Part shown: positions 8,395 to 17,071 of the stretch, piece after piece | Layout: every line of letters begins with the position of its first letter | Numbering within the stretch: the first letter of the stretch is position 1 | The notes under the pieces: model-generated | Told to the model about the DNA's origin: nothing | The model's input: the letters and a program-made list of their open reading frames with translations, nothing else | Databases searched by the model: none | Made by a program: the position numbers and the translations under genes | NCBI RefSeq assembly: GCF_000783395.1 | Contig: NZ_JSFK01000003.1 | Span: 310,135-374,134 of the forward strand | Direction: 5' to 3' | DNA: 64,000 nucleotides | From: Pseudomonas chlororaphis | GTDB lineage: Bacteria > Pseudomonadota > Gammaproteobacteria > Pseudomonadales > Pseudomonadaceae

Positions 8395-8572
8395 GTCGAA
8401 TCCATTCGAATGAATTTGAATAAATATGAGTTTTACGAAGTTTGCTTAGTTAAATTTGCTGCGCCTAGATTAGTTGCGTATCGAATGAAAAAGATCGGCG
8501 TCAAGTCGACCGAGGCTGTGGCCGATGTCAGCACGACGTGTGGGAAAAAGACCAAGCTGAGTTTTCTTCAGG

Positions 8573-8603
8573 CAAAAAAAAGCCCCGCCAAACTGACGGG
8601 GTT
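8573..8603 (-). terminator. Rho-independent terminator of aceEF
   Basis: On the minus strand a 7-bp stem (arms 8595-8601 and 8583-8589, CCCCGTC/GGCGGGG with one G-U pair) is followed by a run of eight T. It lies about 70 bases past the aceF stop. Confidence 0.85.
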
Positions 8604-8640
8604 GAGGTACGAGCGTGTGGCGCTCGAAAGGGTGCAGCAA

Positions 8641-8666
8641 TCGGCCCTCCGTTGCCGGAGGGCCGA
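8641..8666 (-). terminator. Strong hairpin directly after aceF
   Basis: A perfect 11-bp stem (TCGGCCCTCCG and its complement) with a 4-base loop begins 5 bases after the aceF stop codon. It has no T-tract of its own. With the terminator at 8573-8603 it makes a double hairpin, and it may protect the mRNA 3' end. Confidence 0.6.
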
Positions 8667-8671
8667 CCGAG

Positions 8672-10645
8672 TTACAGCAGGATCGTGCGGATGTCCGCCA
8701 GCAGGCTGCCCAGACGCTGGGTGAAGCGTGCGGCAGCGGCGCCGTTGATCACACGGTGATCGTAGGACAGCGACAGCGGCAGCATCAGTTTCGGCTGGAA
8801 GGCTTTGCCGTCCCAGACTGGCTGGATGGTTGCCTTGGAAACACCGAGGATCGCCACTTCCGGCGCGTTGACGATCGGCGTGAAGCCGGTGCCGCCAATG
8901 TGGCCGAGGCTGGAAATGGTGAAGCAGGCGCCTTGCATGTCGTCAGCGGTGAGCTTCTTGTCGCGGGCTTTGGCGGCCAGCGCAGCGGCTTCGGCTGCCA
9001 GTTGCAGCAGGCTCTTCTGGTCGACGTTCTTGATGACCGGTACCAGCAGGCCATCCGGGGTGTCGACGGCGAAGCCGATGTTCACGTATTTCTTGCGGAT
9101 GATCGCCTTGCCGCTTGGTGCCAGCGAACTGTTGAAGTCCGGCAGCTCCTTGAGCATGTGCGCGCACGACTTGAGCAGCAGCGGCAGGATGGTCAGCTTG
9201 ACGCCAGCCTTCTCTGCAACGGCTTTCTGTGCAACGCGGAAGGCTTCCAGCTCGGTGATATCAGCCGAATCGAACTGAGTCACATGCGGGATGTTCAACC
9301 AGCTGCGGTGCAGGCTCGACGCGCCGATCTGCATCAGGCGAGTCATCGGCACTTCTTCGATTTCGCCGAAACGGCTGAAGTCGACGACCGGAATCGGCGG
9401 GATGCCCGCGCCACCGGTTGCGCCCGCTGCAGCGGCCGGTGCTTCCTTGGCCTTCTGCATCATCGCTTTGACGTAAACCTGCACGTCTTCTTTCAAGATA
9501 CGACCGTGCGGGCCACTGGCGCCGACAGCGTTCAGCTCGACGCCGAACTCGCGAGCCAGTTGACGCACGGCAGGGCCGGCGTGAACTTTGGCGCCCGGTT
9601 TCGCTGGTGTAGCAGCCGGTGCGGCGGCTGGAGCGGCAGCAGGTGCAGCGGCAGCCGGAGCAGCAGCGGCAGGTGCCGGAGCGCTCGGAGCAGCAGCGGC
9701 AGTTGGAGCCGGGGCAGCAGCAGGCGCCGCGCCTTTGACTTTCAGCTTCAGAATCAGGTCGCCGGTACCGACTTCGTCATCCAGCTTGATGGAAACGCTT
9801 TCCACCACGCCAGCGGCAGGCGATGGGATTTCCATGCTCGCCTTGTCGGATTCCAGAGTGATCAGCGACTGGTCGGCTTCAACGCTGTCGCCAGCCTTGA
9901 CCAACACTTCGATGATCTTGGCTTTGCCAGCCGAACCGATGTCCGGAACGTGGATGTCCTGAACGCTGTCGGCAACCGGTGCAGCTGGAGCGGCTGCCTG
10001 AGCAGGCGCAGCGGCAGCGGCCGGAGCAGCAGCTTGAGCTGGAGCGGCCGCAGCAGGGGCCGCAGCACCCGCCACTTCCAGATCCAGGATCAGGTCGCCA
10101 GTGCCGACTTCGTCGTTGAGCTTGACGCTGATGGCCTTGACCACGCCAGCGGCAGGCGACGGGATTTCCATGCTCGCCTTGTCGGATTCCAGGGTGATCA
10201 AAGATTGATCAGCTTCGACTTTATCGCCGACCTTGACCTGGATCTCGATGATCTGCGCCTTGCCCGACGAACCGATGTCCGGCACGTGCACTTGCTGAAC
10301 CGAAGCGGCAGCAGGGGCAGCAGCTGGTGCGGCGGCGGCAGGAGCGGCAGCCGGTTTTGCTTCTGCTTTTGCGGCTGGCGCAGCAGCCGGAGCAGGGGCC
10401 GCTTCAGCGGCGCCCTCGACTTCCAGCTCAAGCAGTTCGTCGCCTTCTTTCAGACGGTCGCCCAGCTTCACTTTCAGGCTCTTGATGACGCCGGCTTTCG
10501 GGGCCGGCACTTCCATGCTGGCCTTGTCCGATTCCAGGGTCAGGATGCTCTGGTCGGCTTCGATACGGTCGCCGACCTTCACAAACAGTTCAATTACTTC
10601 ACCTTCACCGCTGCCGATGTCAGGTACGCGAATGAGTTCGCTCAC
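8672..10645 (-). CDS. aceF: Pyruvate dehydrogenase E2, dihydrolipoyl acetyltransferase
   Basis: AceF forms the core of the pyruvate dehydrogenase complex and transfers acetyl groups from E1 to CoA. The 657-residue protein has three N-terminal lipoyl domains (about 1-78, 115-192 and 225-305), each with the lipoylated lysine in SDKASME. Long Ala/Pro linkers separate them. Next come an E1/E3-binding domain (AVRQLAREFGVELNAVG, about 355-390) and the catalytic domain ending with DHRVINGAAAARF, whose His acts in acetyl transfer. Lipoyl domains 2 and 3 are almost identical. The start is GTG 10645 with GAGGAG upstream, only 11 bases after aceE, so the two are co-transcribed. Confidence 0.97.
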   Translation of the reverse strand: MSELIRVPDIGSGEGEVIELFVKVGDRIEADQSILTLESDKASMEVPAPKAGVIKSLKVKLGDRLKEGDELLELEVEGAAEAAPAPAAAPAAKAEAKPAAAPAAAAPAAAPAAASVQQVHVPDIGSSGKAQIIEIQVKVGDKVEADQSLITLESDKASMEIPSPAAGVVKAISVKLNDEVGTGDLILDLEVAGAAAPAAAAPAQAAAPAAAAAPAQAAAPAAPVADSVQDIHVPDIGSAGKAKIIEVLVKAGDSVEADQSLITLESDKASMEIPSPAAGVVESVSIKLDDEVGTGDLILKLKVKGAAPAAAPAPTAAAAPSAPAPAAAAPAAAAPAAAPAAAPAATPAKPGAKVHAGPAVRQLAREFGVELNAVGASGPHGRILKEDVQVYVKAMMQKAKEAPAAAAGATGGAGIPPIPVVDFSRFGEIEEVPMTRLMQIGASSLHRSWLNIPHVTQFDSADITELEAFRVAQKAVAEKAGVKLTILPLLLKSCAHMLKELPDFNSSLAPSGKAIIRKKYVNIGFAVDTPDGLLVPVIKNVDQKSLLQLAAEAAALAAKARDKKLTADDMQGACFTISSLGHIGGTGFTPIVNAPEVAILGVSKATIQPVWDGKAFQPKLMLPLSLSYDHRVINGAAAARFTQRLGSLLADIRTILL

Positions 10646-10656
10646 AAAATGTCTCC

Positions 10657-13302
10657 TCAGCAGTCCAGTGGGTTGCGTTTTTCCGGGTCGATGCCGAACT
10701 TGACGATGGCTTCAGCCACAACCTTAGGTTCGATATCACCACGGTCAGCCAGTGCTTCCAGGGCTGCCAACACCACGAAATGACGGTCGACTTCGAAGAA
10801 ATGACGCAGTTTCTTGCGGCTGTCGCTACGGCCGAAACCGTCGGTGCCCAGGACTTTGAATTCCTTGGACGGTACCCACTGACGGATCTGCTCGGCGAAC
10901 AGCTTCATGTAGTCGGTGGATGCGATGACCGGACCTTTACGACCGCTCAGGCATTCTTCGACGTAGCTCTGCTTAGGCTTCTGGCCAGGCTTCAGACGGT
11001 TGCTGCGCTCTACGGCCAGGCCGTCGCGACGCAGTTCGTTGAAGCTGGTGACGCTCCACACGTCGGCGCCGACGTTGAACTCTTCACGCAGGATCTTCGC
11101 CGCTTCACGCACTTCACGCAGGATGGTGCCGGAGCCCATCAGCTGTACGTGGTGTGCCGCTTCGCGGGTGTCTTCTTCGAGCAGGTACATGCCTTTCTTG
11201 ATGCCTTCTTCGGCACCGGCCGGCATGGCTGGCTGCTGGTACGATTCGTTCATCACGGTGATGTAGTAGAAGATGTCCTGTTGCTCTTCGGTCATCTTCT
11301 TCATGCCGTCCTGAATGATCACCGCCAGCTCGTAGCCGTAGGTTGGATCGTAGGTGCGGCAGTTCGGGATGGTCGCGGCCAGCAGGTGGCTGTGACCGTC
11401 TTCGTGCTGCAGGCCTTCACCGTTCAGGGTGGTACGGCCGGCGGTGCCGCCGATCAGGAAGCCACGGGTGCGGCTGTCGCCAGCGGCCCAGGCCAGGTCG
11501 CCAATACGCTGGAAGCCGAACATCGAGTAGAAGATGTAGAACGGCAGCATTGGCTGGTTGTGGCTGGAGTACGAAGTACCGGCGGCGATGAACGAGCTCA
11601 TGGCGCCTGCTTCGTTGATGCCTTCTTCAAGGATCTGACCTTTCTGGTCTTCCTTGTAGAACATCACCTGGTCTTTATCGACTGGCTCGTAGAGTTGGCC
11701 GACGGACGAGTAGATACCCAACTGACGGAACATGCCTTCCATACCGAAGGTACGGGCTTCGTCCGGGATGATCGGAACGATGCGCGGGCCGATTTCCTTG
11801 TCCTTGACCAGTTGCGCGAGGATCCGCACGAAGGCCATGGTGGTGGAAATTTCACGGTCGCCGGAGCCGTCAAGGATGGCCTTGAGGGTGTCCAGATCCG
11901 GCGTCGGCACGCTGAAGCTTTGTGCGCGGCGCTGAGGTACGAAACCGCCCAGTGCAGTGCGGCGCTCGCTGAGGTAGCGGGCTTCGGCGCTGTTTGGCTC
12001 TGGCTTGAAGAACGGCAGGTTCTCCAGCTCTTCGTCCTTGACCGGGATGTCGAAACGATCGCGGAACAACTTCAGGCTGTCGACGTCGACTTTCTTGGTG
12101 TTGTGCGCGGTGTTTTTCGCTTCGCCGGCACCGGTGCCATAACCCTTGATGGTCTTGGCCAGGATAACGGTAGGTTGTTCTTTGTGGTTGACCGCTTCGT
12201 GGTAAGCCGCATAGACCTTGTACGGGTCGTGGCCGCCACGGTTGAGTTTCCAGATCTCGTCGTCGGACAGATCAGCAACCATCGCCTTGAGTTCTGGCGT
12301 GTTGAAGAAGTGCTCACGGACGAACGCGCCGTCTTTGGCTTTGTAGTTCTGGTACTCGCCGTCGATGACTTCGTCCATGCGACGTTGCAGGATGCCGTCG
12401 ACGTCTTTGGCCAGCAGTGGGTCCCAGAAACGGCCCCAGATGACTTTGGTCACGTTCCACTGAGCACCGCGGAACACGCCTTCGAGTTCCTGGATGATCT
12501 TGCCGTTGCCGCGAACCGGGCCGTCGAGGCGCTGCAGGTTGCAGTTGATGACGAAGATCAGGTTGTCCAGCTTCTCGCGGCCGGCCAGGGAGATTGCGCC
12601 CAGGGATTCCGGCTCGTCGCACTCGCCGTCACCCAGGAAGCACCAGACTTTCTGTTTGCCCGGCTGGATGAATCCGCGGTGTTCCAGGTACTTCATGAAG
12701 CGTGCCTGGTAGATCGCCTGGATCGGACCCAGACCCATCGATACGGTCGGGAACTGCCAGAAGTCAGGCATCAGCCAAGGGTGCGGGTAGGACGACAGGC
12801 CCTGACCGTCGACTTCCTGGCGGAAGTTGTTCATCTGGTCTTCGGTGATGCGGCCTTCCATGAATGCGCGGGCGTAAACGCCTGGCGAGGTGTGGCCCTG
12901 GAAGTAGATCAGGTCGCCGCCGTGTTCCTCGGTCGGGGCCTGGAAGAAGTAGTTGAAGCCGATGTCATACAGGGTCGCACTGGAAGCGAAGCTGGAGATG
13001 TGACCACCCAGGTCAGAATCTTTCAGGTTCGTACGCATTACCATGGCCATCGCGTTCCAGCGCACCAGCGAGCGAATGCGGCGTTCCATGAACAGGTCGC
13101 CAGGCATGCGTGCTTCGTGGGTTACCGGGATGGTGTTGCGGTAAGGCGTGGTGATGGCGTAAGGGAGCTGCGAGCCGCTGCGGGTCGCGAGTTCGCCCAT
13201 ACGGGTCATCAGATAGTGAGCACGGTCTTCGCCTTCTTTGTCGAGAACCGATTCCAGGGCGTCCAGCCATTCCTGGGTTTCGACGGGATCGAGGTCTTGC
13301 AT
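10657..13302 (-). CDS. aceE: Pyruvate dehydrogenase E1 component (homodimeric)
   Basis: AceE decarboxylates pyruvate with thiamine diphosphate and Mg and passes the acetyl group to the lipoyl arms of AceF. The 881-residue length is typical of the large single-chain gammaproteobacterial E1. The ThDP motif is seen as FLGDGECDEPES...NCNLQ (about 228-260). RRDGLAVERSNRL and VLGTDGFGRSDSR lie in the C-terminal region. GGAG lies 6-10 bases before the ATG. It is first in the aceE-aceF operon. Its upstream region is shared with divergent glnE and carries two palindromes that may be operator sites. Confidence 0.98.
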   Translation of the reverse strand: MQDLDPVETQEWLDALESVLDKEGEDRAHYLMTRMGELATRSGSQLPYAITTPYRNTIPVTHEARMPGDLFMERRIRSLVRWNAMAMVMRTNLKDSDLGGHISSFASSATLYDIGFNYFFQAPTEEHGGDLIYFQGHTSPGVYARAFMEGRITEDQMNNFRQEVDGQGLSSYPHPWLMPDFWQFPTVSMGLGPIQAIYQARFMKYLEHRGFIQPGKQKVWCFLGDGECDEPESLGAISLAGREKLDNLIFVINCNLQRLDGPVRGNGKIIQELEGVFRGAQWNVTKVIWGRFWDPLLAKDVDGILQRRMDEVIDGEYQNYKAKDGAFVREHFFNTPELKAMVADLSDDEIWKLNRGGHDPYKVYAAYHEAVNHKEQPTVILAKTIKGYGTGAGEAKNTAHNTKKVDVDSLKLFRDRFDIPVKDEELENLPFFKPEPNSAEARYLSERRTALGGFVPQRRAQSFSVPTPDLDTLKAILDGSGDREISTTMAFVRILAQLVKDKEIGPRIVPIIPDEARTFGMEGMFRQLGIYSSVGQLYEPVDKDQVMFYKEDQKGQILEEGINEAGAMSSFIAAGTSYSSHNQPMLPFYIFYSMFGFQRIGDLAWAAGDSRTRGFLIGGTAGRTTLNGEGLQHEDGHSHLLAATIPNCRTYDPTYGYELAVIIQDGMKKMTEEQQDIFYYITVMNESYQQPAMPAGAEEGIKKGMYLLEEDTREAAHHVQLMGSGTILREVREAAKILREEFNVGADVWSVTSFNELRRDGLAVERSNRLKPGQKPKQSYVEECLSGRKGPVIASTDYMKLFAEQIRQWVPSKEFKVLGTDGFGRSDSRKKLRHFFEVDRHFVVLAALEALADRGDIEPKVVAEAIVKFGIDPEKRNPLDC

Positions 13303-13413
13303 GGCTTGCTCCAGGGCGGAAAGGCTTCCAGAATCGGTTGCCTGAGTTTGCGACTGGCCTTGTGGGCAGACGATTTAAAATTCTTGGATTGCCGATAGGT
13401 TGTTCCGGCGGCG

Positions 13414-13428
13414 TGTAGTTTTACTACA
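13414..13428. promoter_or_regulatory. Palindrome 1, putative operator upstream of aceE
   Basis: TGTAGTTTTACTACA is a perfect inverted repeat (6-bp arms, 3-base centre) about 112 bases upstream of aceE. It is matched by an inverted near-copy at 13466-13480. Symmetric 15-bp sites like this are typical of dimeric repressors such as the GntR class. The regulator is unknown to me. Confidence 0.5.
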
Positions 13429-13465
13429 AATCTTCCGGCATTTCAGCCTTTCGAATGTATAGACG

Positions 13466-13480
13466 AGTAGTAAAACTACA
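13466..13480. promoter_or_regulatory. Palindrome 2, putative operator upstream of aceE
   Basis: AGTAGTAAAACTACA matches the reverse complement of palindrome 1 at 14 of 15 positions and keeps a perfect 13-bp symmetry (13467-13479). Centre-to-centre distance to palindrome 1 is 52 bp, about five helical turns, so both would lie on the same DNA face. Confidence 0.5.
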
Positions 13481-13686
13481 GAAGAATGGCTTGTGGCCTC
13501 CGGCTGCATTGTGAGAATAATCGTTAAGGTTGGTCTTTTGCCATCCGAAAAAGGTGAAACTTTGATGTTCGCTGCCAAAGAGAAAGAAATTTCAGCTATT
13601 TCTAACTTTTGTTCGACAGTCCTCCGGGTAGCGGGTTTTCACCAATCACTACAAGCGGCCATTTACACGCCGATCAAGGATAGACC

Positions 13687-16626
13687 ATGACCCTGCCCGT
13701 GCTTGCCGAACTGCCCGCCATTCTCCTGCCGTTGGTCACTCGATCCGAGCAGTCGTTCCGTACGGCCGTCGCCGCGCTGGAAGACGATCACGGCTTCGCG
13801 GACTGGACGCCAGAGCGCTGGGCGCAGTTCGCCCGCGTCACCGCTGCCAGCGAATTCGTCATTGAACAGAGCGTTCGTGACCCTTTGATGTTGCTCACGC
13901 TGGTGCAGTCCGGCGAACTCGACCGGGCCTTCGCGCCGGGTGAATTGTGTGCGCAGATTGCCGCCGCGGTGAATGCCGCGCAAACCGAAGAGGAACTCGG
14001 TCGCGCTCTGCGTCGCCAGCGCGCCCGCCATCAAGTGCGGATCATCTGGCGCGATCTCACCCGTCAGGCCGATCTGGTGCAGACCTGCCGTGACCTCTCG
14101 GACATGGCTGACGCCACCATCGATCAGGCTTATCAATGGTTGTACAGCCGCCATTGCGAACAGTTCGGCACGCCGACCGGCCGCCGCAGCGGTGAACCGC
14201 AGCAAATGGTCATCCTCGGCATGGGCAAGCTCGGCGCGGTCGAGTTGAACCTGTCTTCGGACATCGACCTGATCTTCGCCTACCCCGAGGGCGGCGAAAC
14301 GGTGGGCGTGAAGCGCTCGCTGGATAATCAGGAATTCTTCATTCGTCTCGGCCAGCGCCTGATCAAGGCGCTCGATCCGATGACCGTCGACGGCTTTGTA
14401 TTCCGTGTCGACATGCGCCTGCGCCCTTACGGCTCGTCCGGCGCGCTGGTGCTGAGCTTCAATGCGCTGGAGCAGTATTACCAGGATCAGGGCCGCGACT
14501 GGGAACGCTACGCGATGATCAAGGCGCGGGTGGTGGCCGGCGATCAGGTCGCGGGCGCGCAGTTGCTCGACATGTTGCGACCGTTCGTTTATCGACGTTA
14601 CCTCGATTTTTCGGCGATCGAAGCGCTGCGCACCATGAAGCAGTTGATCCAGCAGGAAGTGCGGCGCAAGGGCATGGCCGACAACATCAAACTCGGCTCC
14701 GGTGGGATTCGTGAGGTCGAGTTTATTGCTCAGGCCTTTCAGCTGATCCACGGTGGCCGCGACTTGAGCCTGCAACAGCGTCCTCTATTAAAGGTGCTGA
14801 GTACGCTGGAAGGGCAGGGTTACCTACCGCCAGCGGTGATCAGTGAGTTGCGCGAGGGTTACGAATTTCTCCGTTACACCGAACACGCCATTCAAGCGAT
14901 CGCCGACCGCCAGACCCAAATGCTGCCGGATGGCGCGCAGGATCAGGCACGCATTGCCTTCATGCTCGGTTTTGCCGATTGGGATGCTTTCCACGAAAAA
15001 CTGATGTTCTGGCGCGGTCGTGTCGCCTGGCACTTCGCCCAGGTAATTGCCGATCCCGACGAGGATGAAGGCGCCGAAAGCGAAGTGGTGGTCGGTGGTG
15101 AATGGCTGCCGCTGTGGGAAGAGGCGCAGGACGAAGAGGCGGCGTGCCGTCAGCTGGAGGAGGGCGGTTTTGCCGATGCCAGCAAAGCCCTGAAAGCGTT
15201 GGCCGGATTGCGCAGCAGTCCGCAATTGCGCGCGATGCAGCGGTTGGGGCGGGAGCGCCTTGATGCTTTTATCCCGCGTCTGCTCGCTCAGGCTGTGGAA
15301 CACGCCAACCCGGATCTGGTGCTTGAACGCGTACTGCCGCTGGTGGAAGCGGTGGCACGGCGTTCGGCTTATCTGGTCTTGCTGACGGAAAACCCCAGCG
15401 CCCTGCGACGTTTGTTGACGTTGTGCGCAGCGAGCCCGTGGATTGCCGAACAGATCACCCGCTTCCCGCTGCTGCTCGATGAATTGCTTAACGAGGGTCG
15501 CCTGTTCAAGCCGCCACTGGCGCCGGAATTGGCCGCCGAGTTGCGCGAGCGCCTGACTCGAATCCCCGAAGATGATCTCGAGCAGCAGATGGAAGCCCTG
15601 CGCCATTTCAAGCTGGCGCACCGCTTGCGCGTCGCCGCTTCGGAAATTGCCGGCAGCCTGCCGCTGATGAAAGTCAGCGATTACCTGACCTGGCTGGCCG
15701 AGGCGATTCTCGAACAAGTGCTGGCCCTGGCCTGGCGCCAGACCGTGGCCAAGTACGGCACGCCGCTGCGCACCGACGGCACCTTGTGCGATCCCGGCTT
15801 CATCATTGTCGGTTATGGCAAAGTCGGCGGTCTGGAACTGGGGCATGGTTCGGATCTGGACCTGGTGTTTATCCACGACGGCGATCCGCAGGCGGAAACC
15901 GACGGACCGAAGTCGATCGATGGCGCGCAGTTCTTCACGCGACTGGGGCAGCGCATCATTCACTTACTGACGGCGCAGACCAACTCCGGTCAGCTCTACG
16001 AGGTCGATATGCGTCTGCGGCCGTCCGGTGCCTCGGGGTTGCTGGTCAGTTCCCTCGGCGCGTTCGCCCGCTATCAAGAAAATGAAGCATGGACGTGGGA
16101 GCATCAGGCCTTGGTGCGCGCGCGGGTGCTGGTCGGCAGTCAGGATGTCGGTCAGGCGTTCGAGAAGGTTCGCGCGCAGGTTTTGGGCAAGGCACGTGAT
16201 CTGGCCAGGCTGCAACAGGAAGTCAGCGAGATGCGCGCGAAGATGCGCGATAACCTTGGCACCAAGAGCACCGCAGCCGGTACGGCGGCAAATGCCTTCG
16301 ACGCCACCGCGCCGTTCGACCTCAAGCAGGACGCCGGAGGTATCGTCGATATTGAATTTATGGTGCAATACGCGGCTCTGGCGTGGTCGCAAAGCCATCC
16401 GCCACTGCTGCGCTGGACCGATAACATCCGCATTCTGGAAGAGCTGGAACACGAAGGGCTGATGCCTGCCGAAGATGCCAGTCTGTTGCGCGAGGCCTAC
16501 AAAGCCTACCGCTCCGCCGCCCACCGGCAGGCCTTGCAGAAGGACGCCGGGGTGATACCGGGCGACCAGTTTGCCGAAGAACGGCGACAGGTTTTGCGGA
16601 TCTGGCGTGAGTTGGGGCTAAGCTGA
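13687..16626 (+). CDS. glnE: Bifunctional glutamine synthetase adenylyltransferase/deadenylase
   Basis: GlnE adds and removes AMP on glutamine synthetase in response to PII and glutamine, tuning nitrogen assimilation. The 979-residue protein has the two expected nucleotidyltransferase halves. The N-terminal deadenylase site contains GMGKLGAVELNLSSDIDL (about 178-195). The C-terminal adenylyltransferase site contains GYGKVGGLELGHGSDLDL (about 705-722). AAGGA at 13676-13680 sits 6 bases before ATG 13687. It is divergent from aceE. Downstream is a REPIN array rather than ilvE, which I remember as the next gene in P. aeruginosa. Confidence 0.97.
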   Translation: MTLPVLAELPAILLPLVTRSEQSFRTAVAALEDDHGFADWTPERWAQFARVTAASEFVIEQSVRDPLMLLTLVQSGELDRAFAPGELCAQIAAAVNAAQTEEELGRALRRQRARHQVRIIWRDLTRQADLVQTCRDLSDMADATIDQAYQWLYSRHCEQFGTPTGRRSGEPQQMVILGMGKLGAVELNLSSDIDLIFAYPEGGETVGVKRSLDNQEFFIRLGQRLIKALDPMTVDGFVFRVDMRLRPYGSSGALVLSFNALEQYYQDQGRDWERYAMIKARVVAGDQVAGAQLLDMLRPFVYRRYLDFSAIEALRTMKQLIQQEVRRKGMADNIKLGSGGIREVEFIAQAFQLIHGGRDLSLQQRPLLKVLSTLEGQGYLPPAVISELREGYEFLRYTEHAIQAIADRQTQMLPDGAQDQARIAFMLGFADWDAFHEKLMFWRGRVAWHFAQVIADPDEDEGAESEVVVGGEWLPLWEEAQDEEAACRQLEEGGFADASKALKALAGLRSSPQLRAMQRLGRERLDAFIPRLLAQAVEHANPDLVLERVLPLVEAVARRSAYLVLLTENPSALRRLLTLCAASPWIAEQITRFPLLLDELLNEGRLFKPPLAPELAAELRERLTRIPEDDLEQQMEALRHFKLAHRLRVAASEIAGSLPLMKVSDYLTWLAEAILEQVLALAWRQTVAKYGTPLRTDGTLCDPGFIIVGYGKVGGLELGHGSDLDLVFIHDGDPQAETDGPKSIDGAQFFTRLGQRIIHLLTAQTNSGQLYEVDMRLRPSGASGLLVSSLGAFARYQENEAWTWEHQALVRARVLVGSQDVGQAFEKVRAQVLGKARDLARLQQEVSEMRAKMRDNLGTKSTAAGTAANAFDATAPFDLKQDAGGIVDIEFMVQYAALAWSQSHPPLLRWTDNIRILEELEHEGLMPAEDASLLREAYKAYRSAAHRQALQKDAGVIPGDQFAEERRQVLRIWRELGLS

Positions 16627-16658
16627 TAGCGCGCCAATGCAGGCAATGAGATTCAAAG

Positions 16659-17015
16659 GTGGGAGCGAGCCTGCTCGCGAAAGCGGAGTGTCAGTCAACA
16701 TCAATGTTGAATGTGCCGGCCTCTTCGCGAGCAGGCTCGCTCCCACAGTGATCTGCGGTGAGTCGCAGATGTGTGAACAGATGCAAAACCCTGTGGGAGC
16801 TGGCTTGCCAGCGATAGCGGAGTAACAGTCGACAGTCATGTTGAAGGTAACGAACCCATCGCGAGCAGGCTCACTTCTACAATGGATCTGCGGTGAGTCG
16901 CAGTTATGTGAACAGATGCAAAACCATGTGGGAGCGAGCCTGCTCGCGATAGCGGAGTAACAGTCGACAGTAATGTTGAAGGTGATGACCCATCGCGAGC
17001 AGTGCCGCTCCCTCA
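16659..17015. repeat. Tandem array of three REPINs with duplicated spacers
   Basis: Three inverted-repeat pairs of the GTGGGAGCGAGCCTGCTCGC class lie at about 16659-16746, 16792-16880 and 16928-17015. The two spacers (16747-16791 and 16881-16927) are nearly the same sequence, sharing GATCTGCGGTGAGTCGCAG and GTGAACAGATGCAAAACC, so the unit was duplicated as a block with a period of about 135 bp. The array fills most of the 445-base gap between glnE and waaF, and no gene is seen in it. Confidence 0.85.
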
Positions 17016-17071
17016 GTGATTCTCGAGGCGGGGAGGCGTAAATGCCTCCCCGGTTCGTTTATGGAAACCAC

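Noticed and set aside
8615..13398. Very long open frames (722 and 872 codons) on the plus strand opposite aceF and aceE
   Set aside because: They mirror the codon structure of the GC-rich aceE/aceF genes on the other strand, have no ribosome site or recognisable domain, and overlap well-supported genes completely.
16618..16839. Short frames on both strands within the REPIN array
   Set aside because: They translate palindromic repeat sequence and are not plausible genes.
16659..17015. Possible CRISPR array
   Set aside because: The repeats are inverted REP pairs with nearly identical spacers, and there are no cas genes. The pattern is REPIN duplication.
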